Shown one piece after another: positions 9,609-17,779 of a stretch of 64,000 nucleotides of DNA; the first letter of the stretch is position 1; the number at the start of each line of letters is the position of its first letter. The notes under the pieces are model-generated. The model had not been told where the DNA came from. It saw only the letters and a program-made list of their open reading frames with translations, and ran no database searches. Origin of the DNA: SCN-70-22 sp046327755 (GTDB lineage Bacteria; Gemmatimonadota; Gemmatimonadetes; Gemmatimonadales; Gemmatimonadaceae); contig JAXLXW010000014.1 in NCBI GenBank assembly GCA_046327755.1, positions 61,044-125,043 of the forward strand, written 5' to 3'. The translations under genes were made by a program, and so were the position numbers.

Positions 9609-10040
9609 TCACTCCCGCGAGAAGACGCGCCGCACGTCGTCACCCACGCGCGTGACCTTACCCGTGGTTCGCGAGATGGGACACCAGAGCGTGCGCGTGC
9701 GCGCCAGCACCTTGCGATCGCTCGCACGCAGGATCTCCACGAAACGTTCGAAGCGAATCGCCTCCGCCTGCCCCACCCACGTGGACGCGACGATCGCGTC
9801 GCCGGGGAGCGCGGGGTGCTTGTAGTCGATCTCGTGGCGCAGCGCGACCCAGGCGATCCCGTCCTGCTGTTCCGCCGTCGCGGCGGCGCGCCAGTGTGCG
9901 GTCGCCACGTCCTGCGCCCACCGCAGGTAGACGACGTTGTTCACGTGCCCCAGCTCGTCGATGTCGTCCGGCGCGATGGCGAGCGGGAGCTCGAATCGAT
10001 CGGCTGGCGTGGTGGCGTTGGCGGGCGATGGCGTCGACAT
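9609..10040 (-). CDS. Acyl-CoA thioesterase, hotdog fold
   Basis: About 143 residues from the ATG at 10040. The hotdog signature of the 4-hydroxybenzoyl-CoA thioesterase / YbgC group is clear: DIDELGHVNNVVYLRW near residue 25, with the usual Asp in the helix region. A following EIDYKHPALPGD segment forms the central strand. The longer frame starting at 10148 adds 36 residues with no family similarity and overlaps the upstream promoter region of the amidase. It lies 48 bases downstream of the FAD oxidase on the same strand and may be transcribed with it. The acyl-CoA substrate is unknown. Confidence 0.85.
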   Translation of the reverse strand: MSTPSPANATTPADRFELPLAIAPDDIDELGHVNNVVYLRWAQDVATAHWRAAATAEQQDGIAWVALRHEIDYKHPALPGDAIVASTWVGQAEAIRFERFVEILRASDRKVLARTRTLWCPISRTTGKVTRVGDDVRRVFSRE

Positions 10041-10135
10041 GCGGGACCCTGGGGTGAGCGCTGCGTACCGATGGAAGAAAGCGCCGAGGGCGCGTGGGTC
10101 AACCATTCCGCTCGCGCGCGGGCGACGATCGGTGG

Positions 10136-10164
10136 TTGTTCCTCCCACCGACGCACGCTATCGT
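10136..10164 (+). promoter_or_regulatory. Candidate promoter for the amidase gene
   Basis: TTGTTC and TATCGT are separated by 17 bases, resembling housekeeping -35 and -10 elements. The predicted start would leave a leader of roughly 54 bases before the ATG at 10225. This is a pattern match only. Confidence 0.35.
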
Positions 10165-10224
10165 CGTCCCGCGCCACCCGCCGTGGGTGGTTGCCCGGAT
10201 GCTCTCCGCCGACCCCGACTCGTC

Positions 10225-11994
10225 ATGCGTCGCCCTTCGATCCTGCTCCGCGCCGCCGCGATTGCGTCGCTCGTCGCGCTCGTCGCGCTCGTCGCGCTCG
10301 TCGCGCTCGTCGCTGCTCCCCTTCACGCGCAGGGGGGGCGCAAGGGAAGCGCGCCGCCACCCTTCTCCGTCGTCGAGGCGACGATCCCCGAGATGCAGGC
10401 GGCGCTCGCGTCGGGTCGGGTGACGTCGCGCCAGCTCGTGCAGCAGTACCTCACCCGCATCGCGCTGTATGAGGACAAGCTCAACGCGATCATCACGGTG
10501 AACCCCAACGCACTCGCCGAGGCGGACGCGAAGGATCGCGAGCGCGCGCAGGGGAAGGCGACGGGGGCGCTGCACGGCATTCCGATCGCGCTCAAGGACA
10601 ACATCAACACCGTCGACCTTCCCACGACCGGTGGTGCGCTTGCCTTTGCGGCGCTGACACCGCCGTACGATGCCACGCTCACCAAGCAGCTGCGCGACGC
10701 CGGCGCCATCATCCTCGCCAAGACGCAGCTGACGGAGCTGGCCAACTGGGTCGCCAGCGGGATGCCGGGGAACTACAACGGGCTCAATGGCTACGGGATG
10801 AATCCGTGGGACCCTCGGCGCGACCCGCGCGACGCGAACTTCGACGGGCGCCCGGTGCTCAGCACCGGCGGCTCCTCGTCGGGCGTGGGGACGAACGTCT
10901 CGTTCTGGGCGGCGAACGTGGGGACGGAAACGTCCGGCTCGATCCTCTCGCCGTCGCAGCAGAACTTCCTCGTCGGGATCAAGCCGACGCTGGGGCGCAT
11001 CTCGCGCTGGGGCGTCATCCCGATCACCGCGGACCAGGACACCCCCGGCCCGATGGCGCGCACGGTGACTGACGCAGCGATCCTCCTTGGCGCGATGGAA
11101 GGGGCGGCGCCGGACCCTAACGACGCGGCGACCAGGACGTGCCCGCCGCCCGCCGGTCGCGACTACACGCGCTTCCTCAATGCGAAGGGGCTGGCCGGCG
11201 CCCGCATCGGGATTCCGCGCGCCTACTTCTACGACCGCCTGACACTTCCCGGGAGCGCCAACCCGCGCGGCGGGATCCCGGAGGCGCAGCGCACGGCGAT
11301 GGCGGAGGCGATCGAGGTCCTCAAGGCGCAAGGGGCGACGATCGTCGACCCCGCCGACATCCCGTCGGTCACCGATACTGTCGCCAGCCGCAATTTCCTC
11401 AATTGGAACACCTGCGGGGGGCTCGACAACGCCAAGGGACGCGACGCCGACTGCTCCGTCGTCTTCAAGTACGGGATGAAGCGCGACTTCAACGCCTGGC
11501 TCTCCTCCCTCGGCGACAGGGCGCCGGTGAAGACGCTCACCGAGTTGCGGCAGTGGAACATCGCCCACCAGCGCGCCGGCGCCATCAAGTACGCGCAGGC
11601 GCTCCTCGACATCTCCGACGAGATGGACGTGCAGGGTGACCGTGCGCGCTACGACGCCGACCGTCGCAAGGACTTGCAGCTGGCCGGGACGGACGGGATC
11701 GACGCGGCAATGAAGGCGAACGGGCTCGATGCGCTTCTCTTTCCCGGCGTGAGCAGCGCGTCGATCGCGGCGCGCCCCGGCTATCCGTCGATCACCGTCC
11801 CCTTTGCGCTGCTCCCGGTGACGACGACGGGGCCGTTCGGCGGCGGTCCGTTCCCGGCCGGCTTCGAGCCGCGCCCGGCGCCGTTCGGTGTCACGTTCAC
11901 GGCCATGGCATGTGCGGAGCCGCGGCTGATCGAGATTGCCTACGCCTTCGAGCAGGCGACGAAGCGCCGCAAGGCACCGCCGCTCTTTCCATGA
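10225..11994 (+). CDS. Secreted amidase, amidase-signature family
   Basis: About 589 residues. The signal peptide is unusual: its hydrophobic core is a repeated Leu-Val-Ala unit encoded by a 9-bp tandem repeat, then cleavage near APLHAQ. The amidase-signature core is intact. The catalytic Lys124 is in ALKDN, the Ser cluster GGSSSG is at 215-220, and the probable nucleophile Ser239 is in TETSGSI. The enzyme should hydrolyse an amide bond, outside the cytoplasm. A tryptophan and glycine-rich insertion around residues 180-205 is seen in the secreted branch of the family. The ATG at 10225 begins the signal peptide; the frame continues upstream without features. It converges with the RND gene across a hairpin. 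Confidence 0.87.
   Translation: MRRPSILLRAAAIASLVALVALVALVALVAAPLHAQGGRKGSAPPPFSVVEATIPEMQAALASGRVTSRQLVQQYLTRIALYEDKLNAIITVNPNALAEADAKDRERAQGKATGALHGIPIALKDNINTVDLPTTGGALAFAALTPPYDATLTKQLRDAGAIILAKTQLTELANWVASGMPGNYNGLNGYGMNPWDPRRDPRDANFDGRPVLSTGGSSSGVGTNVSFWAANVGTETSGSILSPSQQNFLVGIKPTLGRISRWGVIPITADQDTPGPMARTVTDAAILLGAMEGAAPDPNDAATRTCPPPAGRDYTRFLNAKGLAGARIGIPRAYFYDRLTLPGSANPRGGIPEAQRTAMAEAIEVLKAQGATIVDPADIPSVTDTVASRNFLNWNTCGGLDNAKGRDADCSVVFKYGMKRDFNAWLSSLGDRAPVKTLTELRQWNIAHQRAGAIKYAQALLDISDEMDVQGDRARYDADRRKDLQLAGTDGIDAAMKANGLDALLFPGVSSASIAARPGYPSITVPFALLPVTTTGPFGGGPFPAGFEPRPAPFGVTFTAMACAEPRLIEIAYAFEQATKRRKAPPLFP
10266..10314 (+). repeat. 9-bp tandem repeat inside the amidase signal peptide
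   Basis: Four perfect copies of GTCGCGCTC (10273-10308) are flanked by partial copies. They encode the repeated Leu-Val-Ala hydrophobic core of the signal peptide. The unit is a multiple of three, so copy-number change would lengthen or shorten the core without a frameshift. Confidence 0.9.
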
Positions 11995-12000
11995 GGCGCC

Positions 12001-12027
12001 GCCCCGCGCGCTGTTGCCGCGCGGGGC
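12001..12027. terminator. Hairpin between convergent amidase and RND genes
   Basis: A perfect 10-bp stem (GCCCCGCGCG and its complement) has a 7-base loop and lies 6 bases after the amidase stop and 9 bases from the end of the opposing RND gene. No T-run follows. Confidence 0.65.
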
Positions 12028-12036
12028 ACGCTCGCC

Positions 12037-15000
12037 TCAATCACCCGTGGCGGGCGACTCGGCCGGCGTGGCGATCGGATGATGTGCCGCGGCGTGCGAG
12101 CCGCGCCGGAAGCGCTGGCGCAGCGACTCTCGCCAGTGCTCGACGATCTCGTAGACGGTCGGGATCACCACGAGCGTCAGCACCGTCGAGGCGATCACGC
12201 CGCCGATGACGGCCCGCCCGAGCGGGGCGCGGAACTCCGCCCCCTCGCCGATGCCTAACGCCACCGGTATCATCCCCGCGATCAGCGCCAGCGTCGTCAT
12301 CATGATGGGGCGCAGGCGGATGCGCCCTGCCTTGATCAGCGCGTCGCGCACGCTCATCCCGCCGTCGCGGTGGGCCCACTTGGCAAAGTCGATGAGGAGG
12401 ATCGCGTTCTTCGCCACGAGCCCCATCAGCATCATCACCCCGATTAGGCTCATGACGTTGAGCGTGTCACGCGTGGCCAGGAGCGCCAGCACCACGCCGA
12501 TCAGCGACAGCGGGAGCGAGAGGAGGATGACCAGCGGATCGAGGAACGAGCCGAACTGCACGACGAGGATGAGGTACATCAGCAGGATCGCCACGCCGAG
12601 TGCGGTGATGATCGCGCTGAACATCTGGTTCTGGCTCTCCACCTGTCCCGCCTCGCTGATGCGGTACCCGGGCGGGAAGGGGATCGCGCGCACACGGCGC
12701 ATGACGTCCGCCGCGACGTTCCCCATTGAGGCGCCGACGACGTTGGCCCCGACGGTGATGACGCGCCGCCGCTGGTAGTGGTCGATGCGGGCCGGCCCCA
12801 TCCCCGTCGTGACGGTCGCGACCTGCGAGAGCGGGATGAAGGGCATGGCCTCCCCCATCGCAGGGCGCGCGCCCTGCAGGAGGATGGGGAGCTGCGCCAC
12901 GTCGGCGGCGCGCGAGCGCAGCTCGGGAGAGAGTCGCACGCGCACGTAGCGCGAAATGCCGGAGGGATCGACCCACGTCCCGGCTTCGACACCGGCGAAG
13001 GCAAAGCGCAGCGACTGTGCGAGTTGCCCCACGCTGACGCCGAGCGACGAGGCGAGGGCACGGTTCACGCGAATCCCCAGCTCCGGCGTCTGACCCTTGG
13101 TGGAGAGTCCAACGTCGACGGCCCCCGGGGCGACGCGCACGGAGTCCGCCACCTGCTCGGCCAGGCGCGAGAGGACGCGCGCGTCGGGCCCCTGCACCTG
13201 GAGCTGCATCTGCTTCTGGTTGCCGGCCAGGCTCCCGGCATCGTACGTGTAGGCCACCATGCCGGCCAGGTGCGACAGCTCCCGCCGGATCATCTGCCCG
13301 AATTGCAGCTGGGAGACGCTGCGGTCCTTCTTGGGGATCATGCGCACGTAGACTGTGGCCTCGTCCAGCGCCCCCGACCCGTTGGACGAGCCGACGGTCA
13401 CGTACGTATAGGCCACCACGTCCTTGTGGGCACGGATCATCCGCGCCACTTCCTCCGCCTTGAGCGTCGTGTAGTCCAGCGACGATCCGGGCGGCGTCTC
13501 GATCCCCACGTTGAGCTCGCCGTTGTCCATCACCGGCTGGAAGCCGAAGCCGCCAAACGCCACCTGCAGCCACAGCGCCGCCACCAGCGAGCTCCCGGCA
13601 ATCCCGATCATCCACCATCGGTGGTCGAGCGCCCAGGCGATCACGCGCTCGTAGCGTTGCGCCTGTCGGTCGAACCAGAGGTTGAAGCGGTCGAGGAGGC
13701 GCGCGATGGGGTTGCGCCGCTCGTGCGCCTCCAGCTGCGGGTCGGCCCAGTACGCCGAGAGCATCGGGTCGAGCGAGAACGACACGAAGAGCGAGACCAG
13801 CACCGCGCTGGCGATCGTCAGCGCGAACGGCTTGAACAGCTGCCCCGCGATCCCCGGCATGAACCCCACCGGGACAAAGACGGCGACGATCGAAAAGGTG
13901 GTCGCCGCCACGGCCAGCCCGATCTCGTCCGTCCCCTCGCGTGATGCCCGCATGTGGTCTTTCCCCATCTCCACGTGTCGCACGATGTTCTCGCGCACCA
14001 CGATGGCATCGTCGATGAGGATGCCGATGGCGAGCGAGAGCCCCATCAGCGACATCACGTTGAGCGTGAAGCCGAAGAGGAGGAGCGGGGCAAAGGCGGT
14101 GAGCACCGAGACGGGGAGCGCCATCCCCGTGATCACCGTCGAGCGCCACGAGTTGAGGAAGAGGAAGACGACGAGGACCGTCAGCACCGCCCCCTCGAAC
14201 AGCGTCTCCTTCACGTTCTTCACCGACCGGCGCACGCGCGCCCCGCCATCGCGGACGAACTCGATCGCCACCCCGGGTGGCAGCGACGACTGTAGCTCGG
14301 CCACGCGCGCCCGCACCGCGTCGCCCACGCCGGTGGTGCTGGTCTCGCGCGACTTGATGATGTCGAGCCCGATCGCGGGGACGCCGTTGAAGAGCGCAGC
14401 CGACGTCGGCTCGGCGGCCCCGGCCTCCACGGTCGCGACCTGGCCGAGCCTGACGAGTTGCCCCGTCCGCTGCGCGACGACGATGTCGGCGAAGTCGGCC
14501 GGGCCCCCCAGTCGCCCCTCGAGGCGGATGACCCGGTTTTCGAGGGCGGCGTTCACGCGCCCCACCGGGGCGGCGAGGTTCTGCGCGCGAACCGCACTCA
14601 CCACCTGGTCGATCCCCACCCCCGCCGCCGACAGGTCGTGAGGGCGCACGTTGATGTTGAGCTGCGCGCTGTCTCCGCCGACGAGGTTCACCTGCGCCAC
14701 CCCGGGGATCGCGCGCAACTCTCCGCCGATGTCCTGGTCGGCGATCTGCGTGAGCTGCGGCGTGGGGATGGTGCGCGACGTGACGGCGAGCGAGACGATC
14801 GGGATCTGCGTGGGATCGAAGCGCGCGTACACAGGCTCGAGGATGTCGGCGGGGAGTTGCGGGCGCACTGCCGTCATCGCATCGCGCACGTCCTGCATCG
14901 CCTGGTCGACGTTCTTCGAGAAGACGAACTGGATCACGACCTGCCCGAAGCCGTCGGTCGACGACGAGTTGAGCTTGTCGACTCCACTAATCGCCGAGAG

Positions 15001-15210
15001 CTTGTCCTCGATGCGGGTGACCACCTCGCGCTCCACCACGTCGGGCGCTGCCCCGGGGTACGCAACGGCGACGAAGACGACCGGCGGGGCGATTTCGGGA
15101 AACTCGTCCGTCCCCAGGCGCGCGAGCGACGCCAGGCCAAAGACGACGAGGGCGATCATCGAGACGACGGTGATGATCGGCCGCTTGATCGCGAAGTCGG
15201 AGATGAACAC
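12037..15210 (-). CDS. RND efflux pump permease, AcrB/HAE-1 type
   Basis: 1057 residues from a GTG start, the full length of an AcrB-type inner-membrane proton/drug antiporter. The N-terminus MFISDFAIKRPIIT begins the first membrane helix. Transmembrane proton-relay residues are visible as the Asp pair in GILIDDAIVV and the Lys in VAKNAILLIDFAKW. Two large periplasmic loops with the usual internal duplication are present. No membrane-fusion protein and no outer-membrane channel gene is adjacent; the flanking genes are the convergent amidase and an upstream PAS-receiver gene on the same strand. The partner proteins must be encoded elsewhere. Leu-Gly in VALGIGEG is written with the dispersed octamer. 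The substrate is unknown. Confidence 0.92.
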   Translation of the reverse strand: MFISDFAIKRPIITVVSMIALVVFGLASLARLGTDEFPEIAPPVVFVAVAYPGAAPDVVEREVVTRIEDKLSAISGVDKLNSSSTDGFGQVVIQFVFSKNVDQAMQDVRDAMTAVRPQLPADILEPVYARFDPTQIPIVSLAVTSRTIPTPQLTQIADQDIGGELRAIPGVAQVNLVGGDSAQLNINVRPHDLSAAGVGIDQVVSAVRAQNLAAPVGRVNAALENRVIRLEGRLGGPADFADIVVAQRTGQLVRLGQVATVEAGAAEPTSAALFNGVPAIGLDIIKSRETSTTGVGDAVRARVAELQSSLPPGVAIEFVRDGGARVRRSVKNVKETLFEGAVLTVLVVFLFLNSWRSTVITGMALPVSVLTAFAPLLLFGFTLNVMSLMGLSLAIGILIDDAIVVRENIVRHVEMGKDHMRASREGTDEIGLAVAATTFSIVAVFVPVGFMPGIAGQLFKPFALTIASAVLVSLFVSFSLDPMLSAYWADPQLEAHERRNPIARLLDRFNLWFDRQAQRYERVIAWALDHRWWMIGIAGSSLVAALWLQVAFGGFGFQPVMDNGELNVGIETPPGSSLDYTTLKAEEVARMIRAHKDVVAYTYVTVGSSNGSGALDEATVYVRMIPKKDRSVSQLQFGQMIRRELSHLAGMVAYTYDAGSLAGNQKQMQLQVQGPDARVLSRLAEQVADSVRVAPGAVDVGLSTKGQTPELGIRVNRALASSLGVSVGQLAQSLRFAFAGVEAGTWVDPSGISRYVRVRLSPELRSRAADVAQLPILLQGARPAMGEAMPFIPLSQVATVTTGMGPARIDHYQRRRVITVGANVVGASMGNVAADVMRRVRAIPFPPGYRISEAGQVESQNQMFSAIITALGVAILLMYLILVVQFGSFLDPLVILLSLPLSLIGVVLALLATRDTLNVMSLIGVMMLMGLVAKNAILLIDFAKWAHRDGGMSVRDALIKAGRIRLRPIMMTTLALIAGMIPVALGIGEGAEFRAPLGRAVIGGVIASTVLTLVVIPTVYEIVEHWRESLRQRFRRGSHAAAHHPIATPAESPATGD

Positions 15211-15304
15211 GGAATGGACGCGTCGAGGAGGTGAGCGACAGCCTCCCCAAGGATAGTCCAGCGCGCCTCTGCGTAACCAGCAATCGCGCGCGGTGCGCGC
15301 AGAA

Positions 15305-16714
15305 TTAGCGCGCCGCGCCGTTCGCGAGGTCGAGCGCCCGCGCCAGCTGGTCGGTGTCGAAGGGCTTGGGGAGCGCGATCCACGGACGTCCCGGCAAGAC
15401 CAGGTCGCGCGTGAGTCCTGCCGTGTCGCCTGACATCAGGACGATGGGGATGGACGGGCGGAGCGCGCGCACCCGGCGCGCGAGTTCGCCGCCGTCCATC
15501 GCCGGCATGCGCACATCGCTCAGCACGAGGTCGATCGCGTCGCCCCCCTGCTCGAGGACGCGCAGCGCTTCGTGCCCGCTCGCGCATGGCGTCGCCGACC
15601 ACCCCAGTCGTTGCAGCTGCCGGCTGAGGATCTCGCGCACGGGCGCCTCGTCGTCGACCACGAGCGCGCGCCGCTGGCGGGGTGTCGCCGCGCGGGACAT
15701 GACCGCCCCCGACGGCGCGCCGTCGTGGGGACCCTCCGTCGTCGCGCGCGGTTCCATGTGTCCGTTCGACGCCGACGAGTCGCGCCCCTCGCGCCCCTCG
15801 CGCCCCTCGCGTCGACGCGGCGAGACGTCGCGAATCATGAGCTCGATCGACCGCGTCTCGCCGCCCAGGTCCAGGTACGCCCCCGTGATCGCCAGGTCGC
15901 GACCGCTCTCGCGCACATAGGCGCGCAGCAGCTGCTCACACGCCCCGCGCAGGTACGAGACATCGGCCGTGCGACCGTCGCTGCGGAGCAGCAGCGGCGC
16001 CAGCGGCTCCCCCTCCGTTACCACATGCGGGGCGAGCGTTCGGGCTGCCGCCTGGTTGGCGTGGAGCACGATCCCCGTCTCGTCGATGACGACGATGCCG
16101 TCCGGTGCGCGGTCGATCATGACCCCCAGCCGCTCGGCGAGACCCTCGGCTCGATGCGCCAACTCGAGGATGGTGTGCCGGGAGACGATGACCAGCATCA
16201 GGGCGCCGGCGCAGGCGAGCTCGGTCATCACCACCCCGCCCAGCGCGCCGCTCGGGTAGCCCGCCGCCGCCATCTCTCGCCACGGCACGGAGAGCGGGAT
16301 CGCAACCATGTAGACCAGGCACGCCACCATCGCGTCGCGCGCCCCGAGCAGGAGGCACGCCCCCACCAGGACGTTGGGGATGAAGACCATCACCGGATCG
16401 AAGGCCGTCGGACCGAGGAACATGTCGGCGACGGTGTCGGTCACGACCGTGAGGAGGAGTAGCCGCGTCCCCAGCAGCGCGCGCCCCTGCCGCATGACCG
16501 CGAGCGACACGAGCGATCCGGCGATGGCGAGGACATTGCTCGCCCCGGCAGGTACAAATGTTTGCCCAAGGACGATGTGCAGGAGCACCATCGTCAGGGC
16601 GTATGTCACCACGCAGACCAGGGCCGCCACGGGACCAAGCGTCTGGTACAGGCGTGGGGAGTCGGACTCGGCGACGACGGGAGCGAATGAGCGCAGGACG
16701 CCTAAGAGCGACAT
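15305..16714 (-). CDS. Membrane sensor with PAS-like and receiver domains, no kinase
   Basis: 469 residues. Residues about 25-180 form five or six hydrophobic helices. A PAS-like segment follows (RAPDGIVVIDETGIVLHAN, near residue 203). A low-complexity linker, Arg-Glu-Gly repeated three times, sits near residues 302-310. A C-terminal receiver domain (about 349-469) is complete: acidic pair Asp354-Asp355, phosphoacceptor Asp400 in LVLSDVRMP, Ser428 and Lys450. No HisKA or HATPase domain lies between PAS and receiver, so it cannot autophosphorylate as written. It probably receives phosphate from another kinase. The ATG at 16714 replaces a longer frame from 16816. It is divergent from a MarR regulator. 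Confidence 0.7.
   Translation of the reverse strand: MSLLGVLRSFAPVVAESDSPRLYQTLGPVAALVCVVTYALTMVLLHIVLGQTFVPAGASNVLAIAGSLVSLAVMRQGRALLGTRLLLLTVVTDTVADMFLGPTAFDPVMVFIPNVLVGACLLLGARDAMVACLVYMVAIPLSVPWREMAAAGYPSGALGGVVMTELACAGALMLVIVSRHTILELAHRAEGLAERLGVMIDRAPDGIVVIDETGIVLHANQAAARTLAPHVVTEGEPLAPLLLRSDGRTADVSYLRGACEQLLRAYVRESGRDLAITGAYLDLGGETRSIELMIRDVSPRRREGREGREGRDSSASNGHMEPRATTEGPHDGAPSGAVMSRAATPRQRRALVVDDEAPVREILSRQLQRLGWSATPCASGHEALRVLEQGGDAIDLVLSDVRMPAMDGGELARRVRALRPSIPIVLMSGDTAGLTRDLVLPGRPWIALPKPFDTDQLARALDLANGAAR
15783..15809 (-). repeat. 9-bp tandem repeat in the sensor linker
   Basis: Three perfect copies of CGCCCCTCG (plus strand) encode the Arg-Glu-Gly repeats of the linker between the PAS-like and receiver domains. 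Confidence 0.85.
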
Positions 16715-16900
16715 CGACGCGGTCGAGGAGAGGTCGGGCGGCGCTGCGGGCCGCTGGTGTGGGAAGCCGCGGGGCGGCGGGTGGCCTAACCTGAGACCGG
16801 GTTCCGGCAGCGGCAAGAGGGTCCCGCCCGTGTCCCGGCACGGGCCAGAATTCGCGAGTCAGGAACCAGCAAACGCGTGACAGCATTCGCACACGAAGGG

Positions 16901-16927
16901 TGCAATTTTCGGCGCGCCGCTATTGCA
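16901..16927. promoter_or_regulatory. Inverted repeat upstream of the MarR gene, candidate operator
   Basis: TGCAAT and ATTGCA flank a 15-base spacer that itself contains the palindrome GGCGCGCC. The site lies in the roughly 320-base divergent intergenic region (16715-17036), about 110 bases before the MarR start, in a locally AT-richer stretch. MarR proteins commonly bind inverted repeats near their own gene. Binding here is inference. Confidence 0.35.
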
Positions 16928-17036
16928 TCCGGCGACTCCATGCCGTCGATTTGCCGGGGCTCGCGCGCTCCGGCGGTCGCCGCGAGATTTCGCCGACGTC
17001 GTTGCACCTCCTCCCCCCTCCTCGCCGCTCCTCTCC

Positions 17037-17555
17037 ATGGCGCCCACGGATCAGACGGCCGACGTTCCCGCGCTTCCAGCGGTCCTGGAGTTCCTTCGGG
17101 CCCTGTGGCAGCTCAACCACGAGCTCGAAGTCACGTCGTCGCAGATGGCACGGACGATTGGCGTGACGGCGCAGCAGCGGATGGTGCTGCGCATCTCTTC
17201 GTTCACCGGACCCATTGCAGCTGGACAACTGAGCCGGCTCCTGCACGTGCATCCGGGCACGCTTTCCACCACGCTGGGTCGGCTCGAGCGGCGGGGATTG
17301 CTGCGGCGGTCGCGCGGGGCGAGCGATGCGCGCGTCGTGATGGTCTCGCTCACGGCGAAGGGGGAGCACCTCGTGGCCACTTCGCGCGGCAGCGTCGAGC
17401 GCGGGGTCCAGCAGGTGCTGTCGCGCGTCCCCAAAGCTCGCTTGCGGGCGACCCTCGCGATGCTCAACGAACTCAGTGCCTCGCTCGAGGCGGTGCGCGG
17501 TGACGTCCGCGACACGGCCAAGGCCCCCCCTCCGCGCCGGAAGCCCCGCCGCTGA
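17037..17555 (+). CDS. MarR-family transcriptional regulator
   Basis: About 172 residues starting at the ATG at 17037. A winged helix-turn-helix is visible: the recognition region AGQLSRLLHVHPGTLSTTLGR near residue 65 (quoted here as its core, HVHPGTLSTTLGRLE), followed by the wing RRGLLRRSRGASDARVV, with the Asp-x-Arg typical of MarR wings. The C-terminal helix should dimerise, and the last 15 residues are a Pro/Arg/Lys tail. A longer frame from 16923 adds 38 residues without family similarity. It is divergent from the membrane receiver protein; a regulatory link between the two is possible but unproven. Confidence 0.85.
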   Translation: MAPTDQTADVPALPAVLEFLRALWQLNHELEVTSSQMARTIGVTAQQRMVLRISSFTGPIAAGQLSRLLHVHPGTLSTTLGRLERRGLLRRSRGASDARVVMVSLTAKGEHLVATSRGSVERGVQQVLSRVPKARLRATLAMLNELSASLEAVRGDVRDTAKAPPPRRKPRR

Positions 17556-17779
17556 TCGCTCGGGCCGGTCGTCGGTCGTCGTCAGCGCTCGCGGCGCCGA
17601 CCGCGACCGTCCCGGACAGGACCCTCACGACGCGCGCCCCCTGATCTCGCGCGCTGCCGCTCGGCTCACTCCCTCTCGCATTCCCCCGCGCGTACGTTGC
17701 CGGAATCTCCGTGCGACGTACCGCCACGTCGTGCGCCCCGACCGGAGCCCCGCCCGCCGACCGTCCGCACCCGTCCGTC

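Noticed and set aside
12467..14149. A 560-codon minus-strand frame overlapping the RND gene in another frame
   Set aside because: The RND frame on the same strand has full-length family conservation; the alternative is Arg/Gly/Ala-rich and featureless.
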